Shown here piece by piece: positions 34,891 through 44,439 of a stretch of DNA of 64,000 bases (position 1 is the stretch's first letter; the number at the start of each line of letters is the position of its first letter). The stretch is from assembly GCA_003194525.1 (NCBI GenBank), contig NBIV01000064.1, positions 62,001-126,000 of the forward strand, given 5' to 3'. Position numbers and translations under genes: made by a program. Under the pieces are notes generated by a model. The model worked only from the letters and a program-made list of their open reading frames with translations, did not search any database and was not told the origin of the DNA. The DNA comes from Gracilariopsis chorda (Eukaryota > Rhodophyta > Florideophyceae > Gracilariales > Gracilariaceae).

Positions 34891-35350
34891 AGCCTTCGTT
34901 TAAAGTTCAGCAACTCGGTTTCTCTTTCCAATTGCTGCTCTACGGGTATCCTTGTGTGTTCCTGCTGGATCCGAGAGCTGTGTGTACTGTGAGACGGTAT
35001 ACAACGGACCAGCAAGGGCGGAAAAGCTCGGCCTGTCTCAAGATTCATGTGCAGAACACGAAGTGCCAAGAGCAGCAAGCCCTTCAAGAGGGTCCTTTAC
35101 GAGACGCATATCAGTGGTCGAAGCATGCTGTAGCTGTACAAATGCACAGCGCGCGCTCTCCTCAGAATCTGCGAGGGCTCAGTTTAAAGCGAGGAACATG
35201 CGTATGCGATGACCCAATTGTTCGTACAGCAAGAAACCTGAAGCCCTATCCGAGTCGGGCTGACGGACCTAGCGTGTTGAGACTCTGAACTTCAGAGTAA
35301 CCACCTCTGCGACAATGTCAAATTGCGTTCCCTTCCTTTTGCAATGGGGA

Positions 35351-35417
35351 TTCGTTTCATAACATTATCTTCACCTCACTACAATGTAGTAAGGTGAAGA
35401 TAATGTTATGATAACGA
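35351..35417. repeat. near-perfect hairpin / palindrome
   Basis: A 19-bp perfect inverted repeat, CATAACATTATCTTCACCT at 35358-35376 and its complement at 35392-35410. Inside it another 5-bp stem (ACTAC/GTAGT) follows one mismatch, leaving a 3-base loop. Outside, the arms pair for about six more bases (TTCGTT with AACGAA) with a one-base bulge. Total arm length is about 31 bp. It could fold as an RNA precursor hairpin or be the tip of a miniature foldback element. No gene overlaps it. Confidence 0.85.
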
Positions 35418-36012
35418 AGCCGTACAGACCGCCAGCAGTGCATTATCATATATAAGAAAACGTGCTTCCTCTTTACCTACAACCGCCAAGCGCGACGCCG
35501 TACACCCCCTTCCCTCGCCCGGGACGCTTTCCCAGTAGCTCAGTGGTCTCGCTGTAAACGAAGACAGATGCCGCCGGCTCCCCGCTCACCCGTGCAGCGC
35601 GGGGTTGCGGCCGCGGTGAAACGGCATCACACGATTGCTGAGCTGACTAATTTCCCCTACGGTTTTCGCACCCCTGGTACCGTTGGCATTACGGTTAGTA
35701 ACTCCGAAGCAAAGCAAAGGAAGCGCGCTGTGACATCTCACCTTGGGAACGAAGGTGATGTCAGTACGTTGATACCGTAAACTATCTCGGTGCCTTTGGG
35801 ATCCAAAGGCACGGACGGCGGATGACAACCTGGAATTTCGTTTTCGTTACACGTGGCCAAAAAGACCGCAGCTTTGATCTCCCCGTATGACTGTGCACGG
35901 ACGAATGATGAAGAGCACAACTTGTGCTGCACAAGTTCTATGAGGATGGCGCTTCCAACAAGGGATGCCTTATGATACTGGGAAGAAGATCGTAGAGTGA
36001 CCCGTCTACGCC
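35418..36012. other. upstream region of the methionine aminopeptidase gene
   Basis: Contains a TATATAAG at about 35449 and a GC-rich stretch 35500-35620. The distance from that TATA-like motif to the start at 36013 is large, so it may serve an unidentified transcript. No tRNA fold could be completed although TAGCTCAGTGG occurs at 35527. Confidence 0.4.
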
Positions 36013-37128
36013 ATGAATTCTGCCCACAGGTCCCCGTCATTCGTACCCGCTGTGCCACTGAAACGCGCTTCTCTCTTTCTAGCTTCATCGCCATGCCTGC
36101 CGCGGCGCACACAACCGCCAGCTCAACACGCGCAGCCATGTCCGATTACCACTATGAAGAAACAGAAAAGCGGAACTCGTGATGCAGCACCTCGTGGTTT
36201 CGGGCTTCATCAAATCCCGCGTTTCAAGTTCACGGGAAAGCTGCGACCCGGAAGATTATCGCCACGGCGAACCGTTCCAGAAACTGTACCGCGTCCGGAC
36301 TACTGGAAGGACGGCCGTCCTAAAGCCAAATTACCGCGTTATCCTTGGGAAATTGACAGCTTGAATGAAGAACAGATTGAACGTATGCGAGAATCTGGGC
36401 GGATGGCTAGGGAGATTCTTGACATTGCTGGTAGAATGGTCAAACCTGGTGTGCTTACGGATGAAATTGATGCTGTTGTACATGAAGAAATTGTCAAACG
36501 AGGAGCCTATCCTTCGCCGCTTAATTATAATAACTTTCCAAAGTCTTGTTGTACTTCGATTAATGAGGTGGTGTGTCACGGCATTCCGGATAATACTGCC
36601 TTGGTTGATGGCGACATCATTAACATTGATATCACCGTGTTTCATAACGGATTTCACGGCGACTGTTCTGAAACATTTCTCGTAGGGGATGTTGATGAAA
36701 AGGGTCGAAAATTGGCTCGCGTCACGCACGAGTGTCTTGAAAAGGCCATTGAGATATGCAAACCTGGATTGGCAGTTAAGAAGATTGGCGGCGTCATTGA
36801 GGACCATGCTAGACGACATGGCTTTTCGGTTGTGCGAAATTTTTGTGGACACGGTGTTAATTCCGTGTTTCATACCACTCCGAATGTGATGCACTTTAAG
36901 AACAATGAACCGGCGGGCATTCTTAAACCGGGTGTTACCTTTACGATCGAACCTATGATTAATGAAGGAACTCATCGGAATGTTGTTTGGCCTGATGATT
37001 GGACCGCTACTACTCTGGATGGACGGCGGAGTGCGCAATTCGAACACACTTTGTTGATCACTGAAACTGGCGTCGAACGACTTACTCAGAAGATTGAATC
37101 GAGCCCCAAGTTCTTCTGGGAGGAGTGA
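36013..37128 (+). CDS. type I methionine aminopeptidase
   Basis: 371 residues from ATG at 36013. Residues 1-60 are rich in Ser, Pro and Arg with few acidic residues and may be an organellar targeting sequence. The segment FKFTGKLRPGRLSPRRTVP followed by RPDYW (71-97) is the linker that precedes the catalytic domain in MetAP1 proteins. The pita-bread domain has all expected active-site residues: His189 (EVVCHGIPD), metal ligands Asp206, Asp217, His280, Glu313 and Glu344, with motifs GDIINIDITVF, GDCSETF, GHGVNSVFHT and FTIEPM. There is no N-terminal zinc-finger pair as in cytosolic MetAP1, which favours a plastid or mitochondrial form; alternatively translation from Met48 would give a cytosolic enzyme. 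It removes initiator methionine from nascent proteins. No intron is seen. Neighbours are unrelated. Confidence 0.95.
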   Translation: MNSAHRSPSFVPAVPLKRASLFLASSPCLPRRTQPPAQHAQPCPITTMKKQKSGTRDAAPRGFGLHQIPRFKFTGKLRPGRLSPRRTVPETVPRPDYWKDGRPKAKLPRYPWEIDSLNEEQIERMRESGRMAREILDIAGRMVKPGVLTDEIDAVVHEEIVKRGAYPSPLNYNNFPKSCCTSINEVVCHGIPDNTALVDGDIINIDITVFHNGFHGDCSETFLVGDVDEKGRKLARVTHECLEKAIEICKPGLAVKKIGGVIEDHARRHGFSVVRNFCGHGVNSVFHTTPNVMHFKNNEPAGILKPGVTFTIEPMINEGTHRNVVWPDDWTATTLDGRRSAQFEHTLLITETGVERLTQKIESSPKFFWEE

Positions 37129-38456
37129 ATGTAGAGATTTGGTGGTTCGTGTGTTGGCTGAGGCTCTTGTAACATGCCTGGGGAATGAGGGCGGCGGATG
37201 ACTGGTGTGTTTGGAAAGTCATACCTCTCATGCCGTTTGGGAGTAAATGTTGGTCTTGGCTTTTTTGTCGCTTGCGTTGAGGAATGTGTTGGTGTTTGTC
37301 AACAAGAATCAATTGCAGCTAAAGGGTTACTGCACCCTTCTGTAACAAACATCCCAAGAACAGCATATCCATCATGGATGTTTCGCACAGAACGGTAAAC
37401 CCAATATGATATTGGGTTCTTCCCGGGACAATTGTTAAATATATCGCGACAAGACTCTTGGACTTCCTTCCGTCTCAAAGTTAGACACTATCCAAACCCT
37501 CACGAGGTCTTGGTTGCTATCTTACTTTTTTTTGGTGCCTATTGTGGACCGGCGAACCCCGCCTTCGCACCGCTCAAGTGGTGCTGTGAGTTAATCTGTG
37601 CCTCGCACGCCAAGTTCCCAAGACAGAGGTCATTGATGAGGGCTATCCTCTGATTACCTTCACCAATAAGAAAGAAGGGGTGGCACACCACGACGAACGG
37701 AGTACTCCGTAACGCATTATGCCCTTGGTGAGACCTTTCATCTACAAGGAACAGAGAGCAAAATCAACCACTCGCTGGGGTAAACCAGTTAGCTCGGATG
37801 TGCACCAGAGTTGGTGGGTGTCTAAATCAGGTCAGAATTGAAAACAGTATATCACTTCGGACAACGACATCGGACAATGATATCGGACACACCTGTACAC
37901 AGGGGTCTGCCTACGACGACATCAATATTCAGAGTTCAAATATCGCCTGGATTCTCACACTCCGGCGATGGAGAAAGCAGCGAAGCGCTCGATGCCAAAA
38001 TCACAGCATCGTTATGAATGAACGGTAACAACCTTCGTCCTTGGAGTTCATACTGTTCTGCACTTTGGAGCATCTGTGTATAGGAAATGATAAATACACA
38101 ATCGTCGCTGCTCGTCTTATTGGCACTTTGCTAGAAACCACAACGGGTCACGGCAAACAAGTTTTCATTTACGCACCCTTCGTATCTAGATAGCTCCCAG
38201 AAGTACACACTATTATTGTGAACACCCGTGATAGTCGTGCCCATCTCCTCATACCTTGCGGCTGGTACCCGGTCCTAGTCCAGGGTGTGGAGTACAAGTG
38301 AAATTGGCACTGCCGCAACTCATCGAGAAGTTGCGTCACATCAGGAGTCTATTCACAAACACAGGGTCTTCAATCGTCATCATCATGACGTTCAACGTTG
38401 CTCTGATACACATACGCGACGAACCTCTGTGTCAAGGCCAGATTAGACAATCGGAT
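37129..38456. other. no gene recognised
   Basis: Spacer after the methionine aminopeptidase gene. A TAAAGGGTTA motif at 37319 matches one recurring elsewhere (see the 46803-47372 entry). Nothing else stands out. Confidence 0.45.
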
Positions 38457-38531
38457 ATATATATAATGCAAGGAGCCATTCCGTTTAACCGGGATATTCA
38501 AAGACATTAAGCAAAGGACACAAACATCACC

Positions 38532-38717
38532 ATGCCATTACAAGAAACCCACACCACGAGTACCGCCATCGAAGCCAGCCCTACGCCCCTTGGCCTGCGG
38601 TACGGCGGCGATAAGCGTAAGAATCAACGCTCTTCGGATGCATGTGCCATTTCGCCGGATTCTTCCACAGGCACTTTCTCTCCCCGCATACAGCGCACCG
38701 TTCTGCGACAGTACTAG
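38532..38717 (+). CDS. possible small protein, 61 codons
   Basis: ATG in a good context (CACCATGCC) about 75 bp downstream of an ATATATATATAA run (about 38456-38467). The frame is hydrophilic, rich in Thr and Ser, ends after 61 codons, and has no recognised homologue. The opposite strand is also open over 38581-38847, so the coding call rests only on the promoter-like motif and start context. Confidence 0.25.
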   Translation: MPLQETHTTSTAIEASPTPLGLRYGGDKRKNQRSSDACAISPDSSTGTFSPRIQRTVLRQY

Positions 38718-38719
38718 CC

Positions 38720-40283
38720 ACGAAGACCGTGACTACAGCCGCAATAGCTTGACCAAACACTTTTTTGGCTTTGAGAGAATCAATCGGAGGAGAAAGATGA
38801 GTGAACATGATTGCGTTAACGTGAACGCAATCTTGCCGCCTTTGCAATTTCCCGTCGTCCTTATATACGATCGCTATCCGTTACATGACGGGACCCAGTG
38901 TGAAACCTCTATCCCAACCTCTATCCCCCTGCGATTTTCTTACCTTATCGCGTTGCTGCATTTCGGTTCGCTGGTCTACTCTCACGGACACCACCACTGC
39001 CTCTCGACTCATGGCGTGCGCGAATCATGTAAAGATTGCACAAGCTGCACTGTTGACTGGCAGAGCAGAGCTGCTTGCTTCGACCATTAAACGAGGTGCT
39101 CACCACGTTGTAAGGCGGTCATCTCCCCCCAAGCGTTTCCTTTCTGTTTGTAAGGATTTATGCATCTCGTGTACAACAAAAAAGAACAAGCAAACGGCGT
39201 AAGGCAATCACAGAACAAAGCACGGACTACAGCTGCAATTGGATTCGCAGAGCGTTTGTTTTCTTTCCGAGGTAGCAATCCTAGCCCTTTTCTACACAAT
39301 GCGCGTTTGAAGTTTGTGGAACATACTGTCGATTCTTCTTGTGGTAACTCTTTAGCCTTGCTGCTTGGGCACAGTTGGTACCAACGATACAAGGTTGGCC
39401 TTGTACCCCCGCGCAGTCACATTTTCAGGCCCGCATGATGGCAGCTACAGTTGGTTCTGTTCGGTCGCGAGACCGTGATAGGGCTAGCATCTGTCATCGA
39501 CATTGTCACGGATATATCCCATCCCCGCCTGTGAGGTCTTGCATGTACGGTTTCTGGTACAAGCACTTCTGATGTAAGGATGAGAAGAGTAGAATACACG
39601 AATAGCGCAGGTATCGATTCCGGCTGCAAGGGAAAGGAAAGCGTTCCTTGGTGACCGTTACCAGTGGAATTCAGGCAAAAGCTTAAGGGTTAGGAAGCCT
39701 TGTATCTCAATGATCTGCTTGCATTTTGAAATCCCAGGACAAGATCTTCAGCTTCTGGTGCAACATTTGGTTTTGAAGCTCTTACGGTCAGGATGAATTC
39801 AACTTAGCGCATCCACTTCTCATGTGGGCACAAGCTTGACGATATGTTCTGAATGCTGTCAACGGTTGCACGCCCCAGTAACTGTTGAGGGACTTTAATT
39901 TCTGCTTCAACCCTTCCTTATAGTGCCTCAAGGATTCGGCTCCAGTTTCAAGAGCATGGTCATTGAAATGTAAGGAGCGTGGAGAGCGATTGCAATGGAT
40001 AGACTCTGTATCGCAGCACGATGCCTACAACTCAAAACCAGTGCTGCAGGTGAAAATGACACGAATCCATCTTGATATGCTCAAGCTTGCCTTGTACCTA
40101 CCCGCCGTCTGGTACTCGTGTACGCTGATCACGCCCCTATGGTTCCTATACCCCTGTACGAGAAGGCAGGCAAGGGATTATAGCGTGCGCAGCAGCCGTT
40201 GCAAAAGTAGCACGTGGAGTAGGTTTTCGTTTATTTGCTGTACAAGATGATACATGCCCGATCGGAGTTAGTAAGTACCAGTG
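38720..40283. other. no gene recognised
   Basis: Spacer between the small frame and the 3' end of the GCN5 gene. Short frames only, none with a domain. Confidence 0.5.
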
Positions 40284-41801
40284 CTAAACTATATTCATGA
40301 ACAGCCGTCTCAGTTTCAAAGCCAATGCCGTGATGTAATGGTCTTTGCCGTTGTACTCGATACAGTTTGCAACAAGTTGGTTGAAGTCCGCGATAAAGAT
40401 TTCCTTGGTCACGTAGAACCAACCGTCGTCAAGTCGCTCTTGCATCGTGGAGAAGTCCATAGGGTTCTTAATAACGTCATAATAGTCGTCCGCACCGGTT
40501 TCCTCCGTATCGACGGGGCGCAAGAACGGCCACGCGCACTCGTGCTTCTTTAGTTCTTCCAGGACCGTTTGCAAATGCGCATGAAGAACATGTTTTTCAG
40601 CCCGGTCTTGCTCGGAGTTGCGTCTCTGTTGTTGCTCAAAACCCGCTTGGTGTCTTAGACCGGGGATATCGCGCACGCATAATCCCTTCTTTGAGCGCGC
40701 GTCAAGCCCAGGATGCACTATGTGAGACGCGGATACTTGTTTCAAATTCTCGACGACAGCCATCTTCTGAGCCTTGAGCAGCATCGGGACGTTGAGGTAG
40801 TTAAGTTGGGAAAGAAGCACACATTCCATGAGCGTGACACCGTCGTATGCCTTGACATAAGAGCGCCATCGGTGCTGCGGCAGGGTAATCTCAGTGCTGA
40901 AGCCCTGCTTTGCGAAATACGGAACGGCGTTGTTGTCAGCACAGGTCAAAAGATGCGTAAGCCCCAGTTGCTTGGCACGCTCCTTGGTATAGTCCATCAA
41001 GCGAGCGCCGTAGCCGCGAACCTGCTGAGTACCCCAAACGGCCAAGAACGCAATCTCCGCAAAGCGCTGCTCCAAAAAAGGGCGATAACAACACCCACCA
41101 ACAACTTCGTACTCTCCGAGTGTCGTCTTCAGAACTATGAACGACTCATGGTTCGGGTCAAACAACAATCGGGTGACATAGGCCGATGTCATGTTGGGCA
41201 GGTGTTTGATGAAGAGCTTCTGAAGACAAAGCAGCAGGAAGAGGTTTTGTGGGCTGGAATCATTCCGTAAGCAATGGAACACAACACTATGACGGTGCTC
41301 TTGCTGCAGAATGCGCGCCCAGCGTAGAATGTACGGATGCTGTGAATCCCAGCCGAGAATATCCTCCGTAGGAAGGACGTGGGTTCCCTTCGGGGGGCGC
41401 ATTGGGTTCTTGCAATGCGGAACCGGCGTTATTGGTAACACGTTAAACGGGGTTTCATCGTCAAGAACGGCTTCTGAGATTGGTACGACTCGAGTGGCGG
41501 TGTGACTCGGCGCGGCAAACGGCGGTTCAGACAATGAAACAGGCACTTCAATGACAGGTTGGCGAGCGGCTGGCTCCGTGACCTTAAATAGCGACTCAGG
41601 TAGAGGCTGCGCAGCCCCGTGACCAGCTTCAGACGCGGTACGATTAACAGCTGAACGTTTTCGCCCAGATGGTGAACCCGGTGTGAAGTTATCAGCGTCG
41701 AAATGACCTTCCTCTAATACCTCCTCCTCAAACAGCTGGCCATCCTCAAACCACTCTTTCCGCGACGAATCAGCGGCTGCATGGTGCTCTGCGTGCTCCA
41801 T
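40284..41801 (-). CDS. GCN5: GCN5-type histone acetyltransferase
   Basis: The ATG at 41801 gives 505 residues; the frame stays open upstream to another ATG at 42041, which would add 80 residues that look unlike the family. Residues 1-130 are disordered and acidic. A conserved pre-catalytic block precedes the GNAT domain at about 170-330 (VVFHCLRND, MTSAYVTRLLFDPNHESFIVL, VVGGCCYRPF). Glu249 (FAEIAFLAV) is the expected catalytic base, and QQVRGYGARLM (259-269) is the acetyl-CoA-binding motif A. CADNNAVPYFAKQGFS follows. The C-terminal bromodomain (about 405-503) has WPFLRPVD, YYDVIKNPMDF and Asn484 (IEYNGKD) for acetyl-lysine. This HAT plus bromodomain order is that of Gcn5/KAT2, the catalytic subunit of SAGA-type coactivators, acetylating histone H3 in the nucleus. 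No intron visible. Confidence 0.95.
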   Translation of the reverse strand: MEHAEHHAAADSSRKEWFEDGQLFEEEVLEEGHFDADNFTPGSPSGRKRSAVNRTASEAGHGAAQPLPESLFKVTEPAARQPVIEVPVSLSEPPFAAPSHTATRVVPISEAVLDDETPFNVLPITPVPHCKNPMRPPKGTHVLPTEDILGWDSQHPYILRWARILQQEHRHSVVFHCLRNDSSPQNLFLLLCLQKLFIKHLPNMTSAYVTRLLFDPNHESFIVLKTTLGEYEVVGGCCYRPFLEQRFAEIAFLAVWGTQQVRGYGARLMDYTKERAKQLGLTHLLTCADNNAVPYFAKQGFSTEITLPQHRWRSYVKAYDGVTLMECVLLSQLNYLNVPMLLKAQKMAVVENLKQVSASHIVHPGLDARSKKGLCVRDIPGLRHQAGFEQQQRRNSEQDRAEKHVLHAHLQTVLEELKKHECAWPFLRPVDTEETGADDYYDVIKNPMDFSTMQERLDDGWFYVTKEIFIADFNQLVANCIEYNGKDHYITALALKLRRLFMNIV

Positions 41802-42834
41802 CGCGAAGAGCGACGGTCGTTGGTGGAGACCAGGTGCCCACGCTGTGGGCAGAATGCTTAGCAGTTTGTTACCCAGCGCTATCCGTGGACAGAAAAGGCG
41901 GCTGCGTGAGGCCGCGCCGGGAAGCTGCTGAGCTGTTCCTGAGACGGCACATCCGTGACTTTGGCGCGTAAATGGGCAGACGTGAGAAACGTGAAGAGGT
42001 TCAAATTCGTTGAGCAAGTTGTCAGATCTTATATCTAACATTCCGAAGAATTGCTGTGATTCCGTGATTGGGCCAGATTCTGAGCAGAGCGTGCGCAGTT
42101 TGATCTGCGAAACGGTTGGCACTGTGTCACCCGTTTTGCTCCAAAAAGCATGAGATTCGCGGTGGCTGTTCCAAATTGGAACTTCCAATGCCCCATTGTG
42201 TTACGAATTTCGCCTCTCGCACCGCGTTCTTCTATCGATGAAGAAGGCAACACGTAAAATTCACTTAGGGAGATCGCTAAAGGGTTACCTTTTGAGGTTG
42301 ATACGGGTTACGTCCCCTTCGCCGTTCTTCTCCAAGCGTTTGCGCGACTACTACGCAGCCGTTAAAGCCTTCTTCCACAGTCATACCCCCTTTATCGACT
42401 TCTTTCTTTATCAACAGTCCAAAGTTCGATCATGGGTGTCCGCCACTTCTTCACTCAGAAAGGATACACCACACACATTCAACACTACTCGTGCTCAAGT
42501 GTGTAAGCATGAACGTCATGCACTATCAGCGCCCTGTAACCACAGGATGTTTCAGATTTCCGTGCGTTTCCCAGATGTCCGCATGAATATTAACCGATCT
42601 GAGATGATCCACCTTCTACAAGCCCCAAGGATACGAGTAGGGCCTGAACGGTTCTGGCTTAGCTAGAAATACGAAACGGTCCTCGCTCCTCCACAGCCAC
42701 ATGTTGTGCGGTGCACTTTCTTACCACTGCAACTGTTCCAACGAAGAAGGACGCATTGTATTGGACGCTAGTCTATGAACGTTTACACTTTAACGCCTGC
42801 CTCGTCTCTGCGATGGGCTTGGGCATCCCCAGGG
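41802..42834. other. spacer between GCN5 and the spondin paralogue
   Basis: A divergent intergenic region with no recognised gene. A TAAAGGGTTA motif occurs at 42283. A frame at 42196-42666 has no recognisable content. Confidence 0.5.
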
Positions 42835-42845
42835 TACTTAAGCGC
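42835..42845 (+). promoter_or_regulatory. TATA-like element TACTTAAGCGC of the spondin paralogue
   Basis: Identical 11-mer to that upstream of the two recent spondin copies, 113 bp before the start codon, despite strong divergence of the surrounding promoter. Confidence 0.5.
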
Positions 42846-42957
42846 TCCATGAAGGCTCTGCTCCCTCCATGACGAACCATCAGCGTCATTCCACGCACTA
42901 ACCTTTACTGAGCTTCACTGACTTTAAACACTCCATACCAAACTCTCAACTCTCACC

Positions 42958-43635
42958 ATGATGCGTCAAGTAACTGCCTTTTTTCTCGTCCTCACTTTGG
43001 TCCATGTTGTGCCTGTAGAAGGGCGTTGCAGTGGCAGAGCTGTCTACAGAGTCAGCTTCCACAACTTGCTGACTCCGGAGAACTTTGGCAAACTTATCCC
43101 GCAACGTGGGCTGGTGTTTTCTCCGTTGGTTGGTGCTTCGCACTCCCACCGCATTTCCTTCCTTACAGTTCGCGGATTCGCGTCCCGACAAGTGGAGCAG
43201 ATCGCAGAGACTGGTGACAATAGCCGATTTGTGACGATGGCGAGGAACCTGCGCAGTCAGCGCCATGGAGTGCTGCATGTGGCCGCGGCCAACGGACCCA
43301 CGCTACCTGGAAAGTACACCACCCTGTTCTATCCCGTTGACTGCGCGCACCCGTTCATCACGATGCTGGGCATGATTGCCCCGTCACCCGACTGGATTGT
43401 TCAGATCAACAACCGGAACATGCTGCGCGACGGAAAATTCGTTGCTCGTGATTTTGGCACTCTGATTGCTTATGATGCGGGCACTGACGATGGTCGGGAG
43501 TTCACGATCCCTGCGGACGCGTCAGTTGATAAGCCTTCTGAACCACAAAAGAACATTGCGCCTTTGGTTGAGGACGAAACTGACCGATTTCAAGGACGAA
43601 TAGTGGGCAGGTTCCTTATTCAGAGGATCAGATGA
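42958..43635 (+). CDS. secreted spondin-domain protein, diverged paralogue
   Basis: 225 residues from ATG at 42958, the same length as the copies at 19567 and 48062 and about 75 percent identical. A signal peptide (about 1-20, ending HVVPVEG before RCSG) is followed by one spondin_N domain with the MLGMIAPSPDW and YDAGTDDGREF landmarks unchanged. Differences are concentrated in the signal peptide, residues 45-60 and 95-125. Equal length, conserved motifs and a conserved promoter element indicate a functional gene rather than a relic. It lies inside the single-copy core, so it was not part of the inverted duplication. An extracellular or cell-wall role is likely but not shown. Confidence 0.88.
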   Translation: MMRQVTAFFLVLTLVHVVPVEGRCSGRAVYRVSFHNLLTPENFGKLIPQRGLVFSPLVGASHSHRISFLTVRGFASRQVEQIAETGDNSRFVTMARNLRSQRHGVLHVAAANGPTLPGKYTTLFYPVDCAHPFITMLGMIAPSPDWIVQINNRNMLRDGKFVARDFGTLIAYDAGTDDGREFTIPADASVDKPSEPQKNIAPLVEDETDRFQGRIVGRFLIQRIR

Positions 43636-44439
43636 GCGTGGTACAGTACCATTTCACAAAGATTCTATAGCTCTAATGCATGAGCCATAGCATTTGCTTT
43701 AAGTCCGACGATCTCCGTCACTCAAACTCCTTCGTCATGCGTGAACCCATGCACTCCTTTGTTTCGTTCTTGTGCTTTACCCTCTGTATTACGCTTTATA
43801 AACCAACTTCAGATATACAAAAGGTTCGCATTGTTATCCGTGAGCCTAAATCTTTGTTCGGCATTGCCGTTTTTCTTGACTCTATCCATGAAGCAGCGAC
43901 CCATCCTTTCCCGTGTGTATGCGGCTTTCATAATATGAAATTCATATATGTTCAGAACTGGACCGCCCCGTTTTCCCCGTCTTGATCTCCCTCCATTCCG
44001 CAGCTACCAGAATCTCATGTGGCGAGGGAGAATTCCGTAGTGCTAGACAATTTCGTGCATGGCGATCCACGTAACCGGTTACAAAAACACCAGGTCTCGC
44101 TTGTTTGGCTCATCAGCGCAGTGAACTCTGCTGCTTCATAGTTAGTTATCCCTTTTCCACGTTCCGAAAGAGCTCTACCAAAATTTGGGGCAGTGATATG
44201 TTGCAAGTTGTGCGTACAGACGAGCGTCGAGCCGACATTACGTAACCGTACGCCGTTTGCAACGTCTGCTACCCATGTTTACATGACCACAATATGAGCA
44301 CTCTAAACCATATAGAAAGATCTTACTTGTTTCTTACTCCGCCGTACACCAGGTCAGCAAGTCAACCTTATAGTGCAAGTCCTAGTCCTGCTTCATTACA
44401 AAGCGACCCAGATCTTCCTCGACAATGATTTACCAATTC
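43636..44439. other. no gene recognised
   Basis: Spacer between the spondin paralogue and repeat R3. Short frames only. Confidence 0.5.

Noticed and set aside
35520-35600. tRNA-like start (TAGCTCAGTGGT near 35527)
   Set aside because: No B-box or T-arm follows at the right distance, and the expected acceptor and anticodon stems do not pair.
41802-42188. Upstream extension of GCN5
   Set aside because: The first codon is TTG and the extension has no similarity to GCN5 N-termini; the ATG at 41801 gives a clean start, although the ATG at 42041 cannot be fully excluded.
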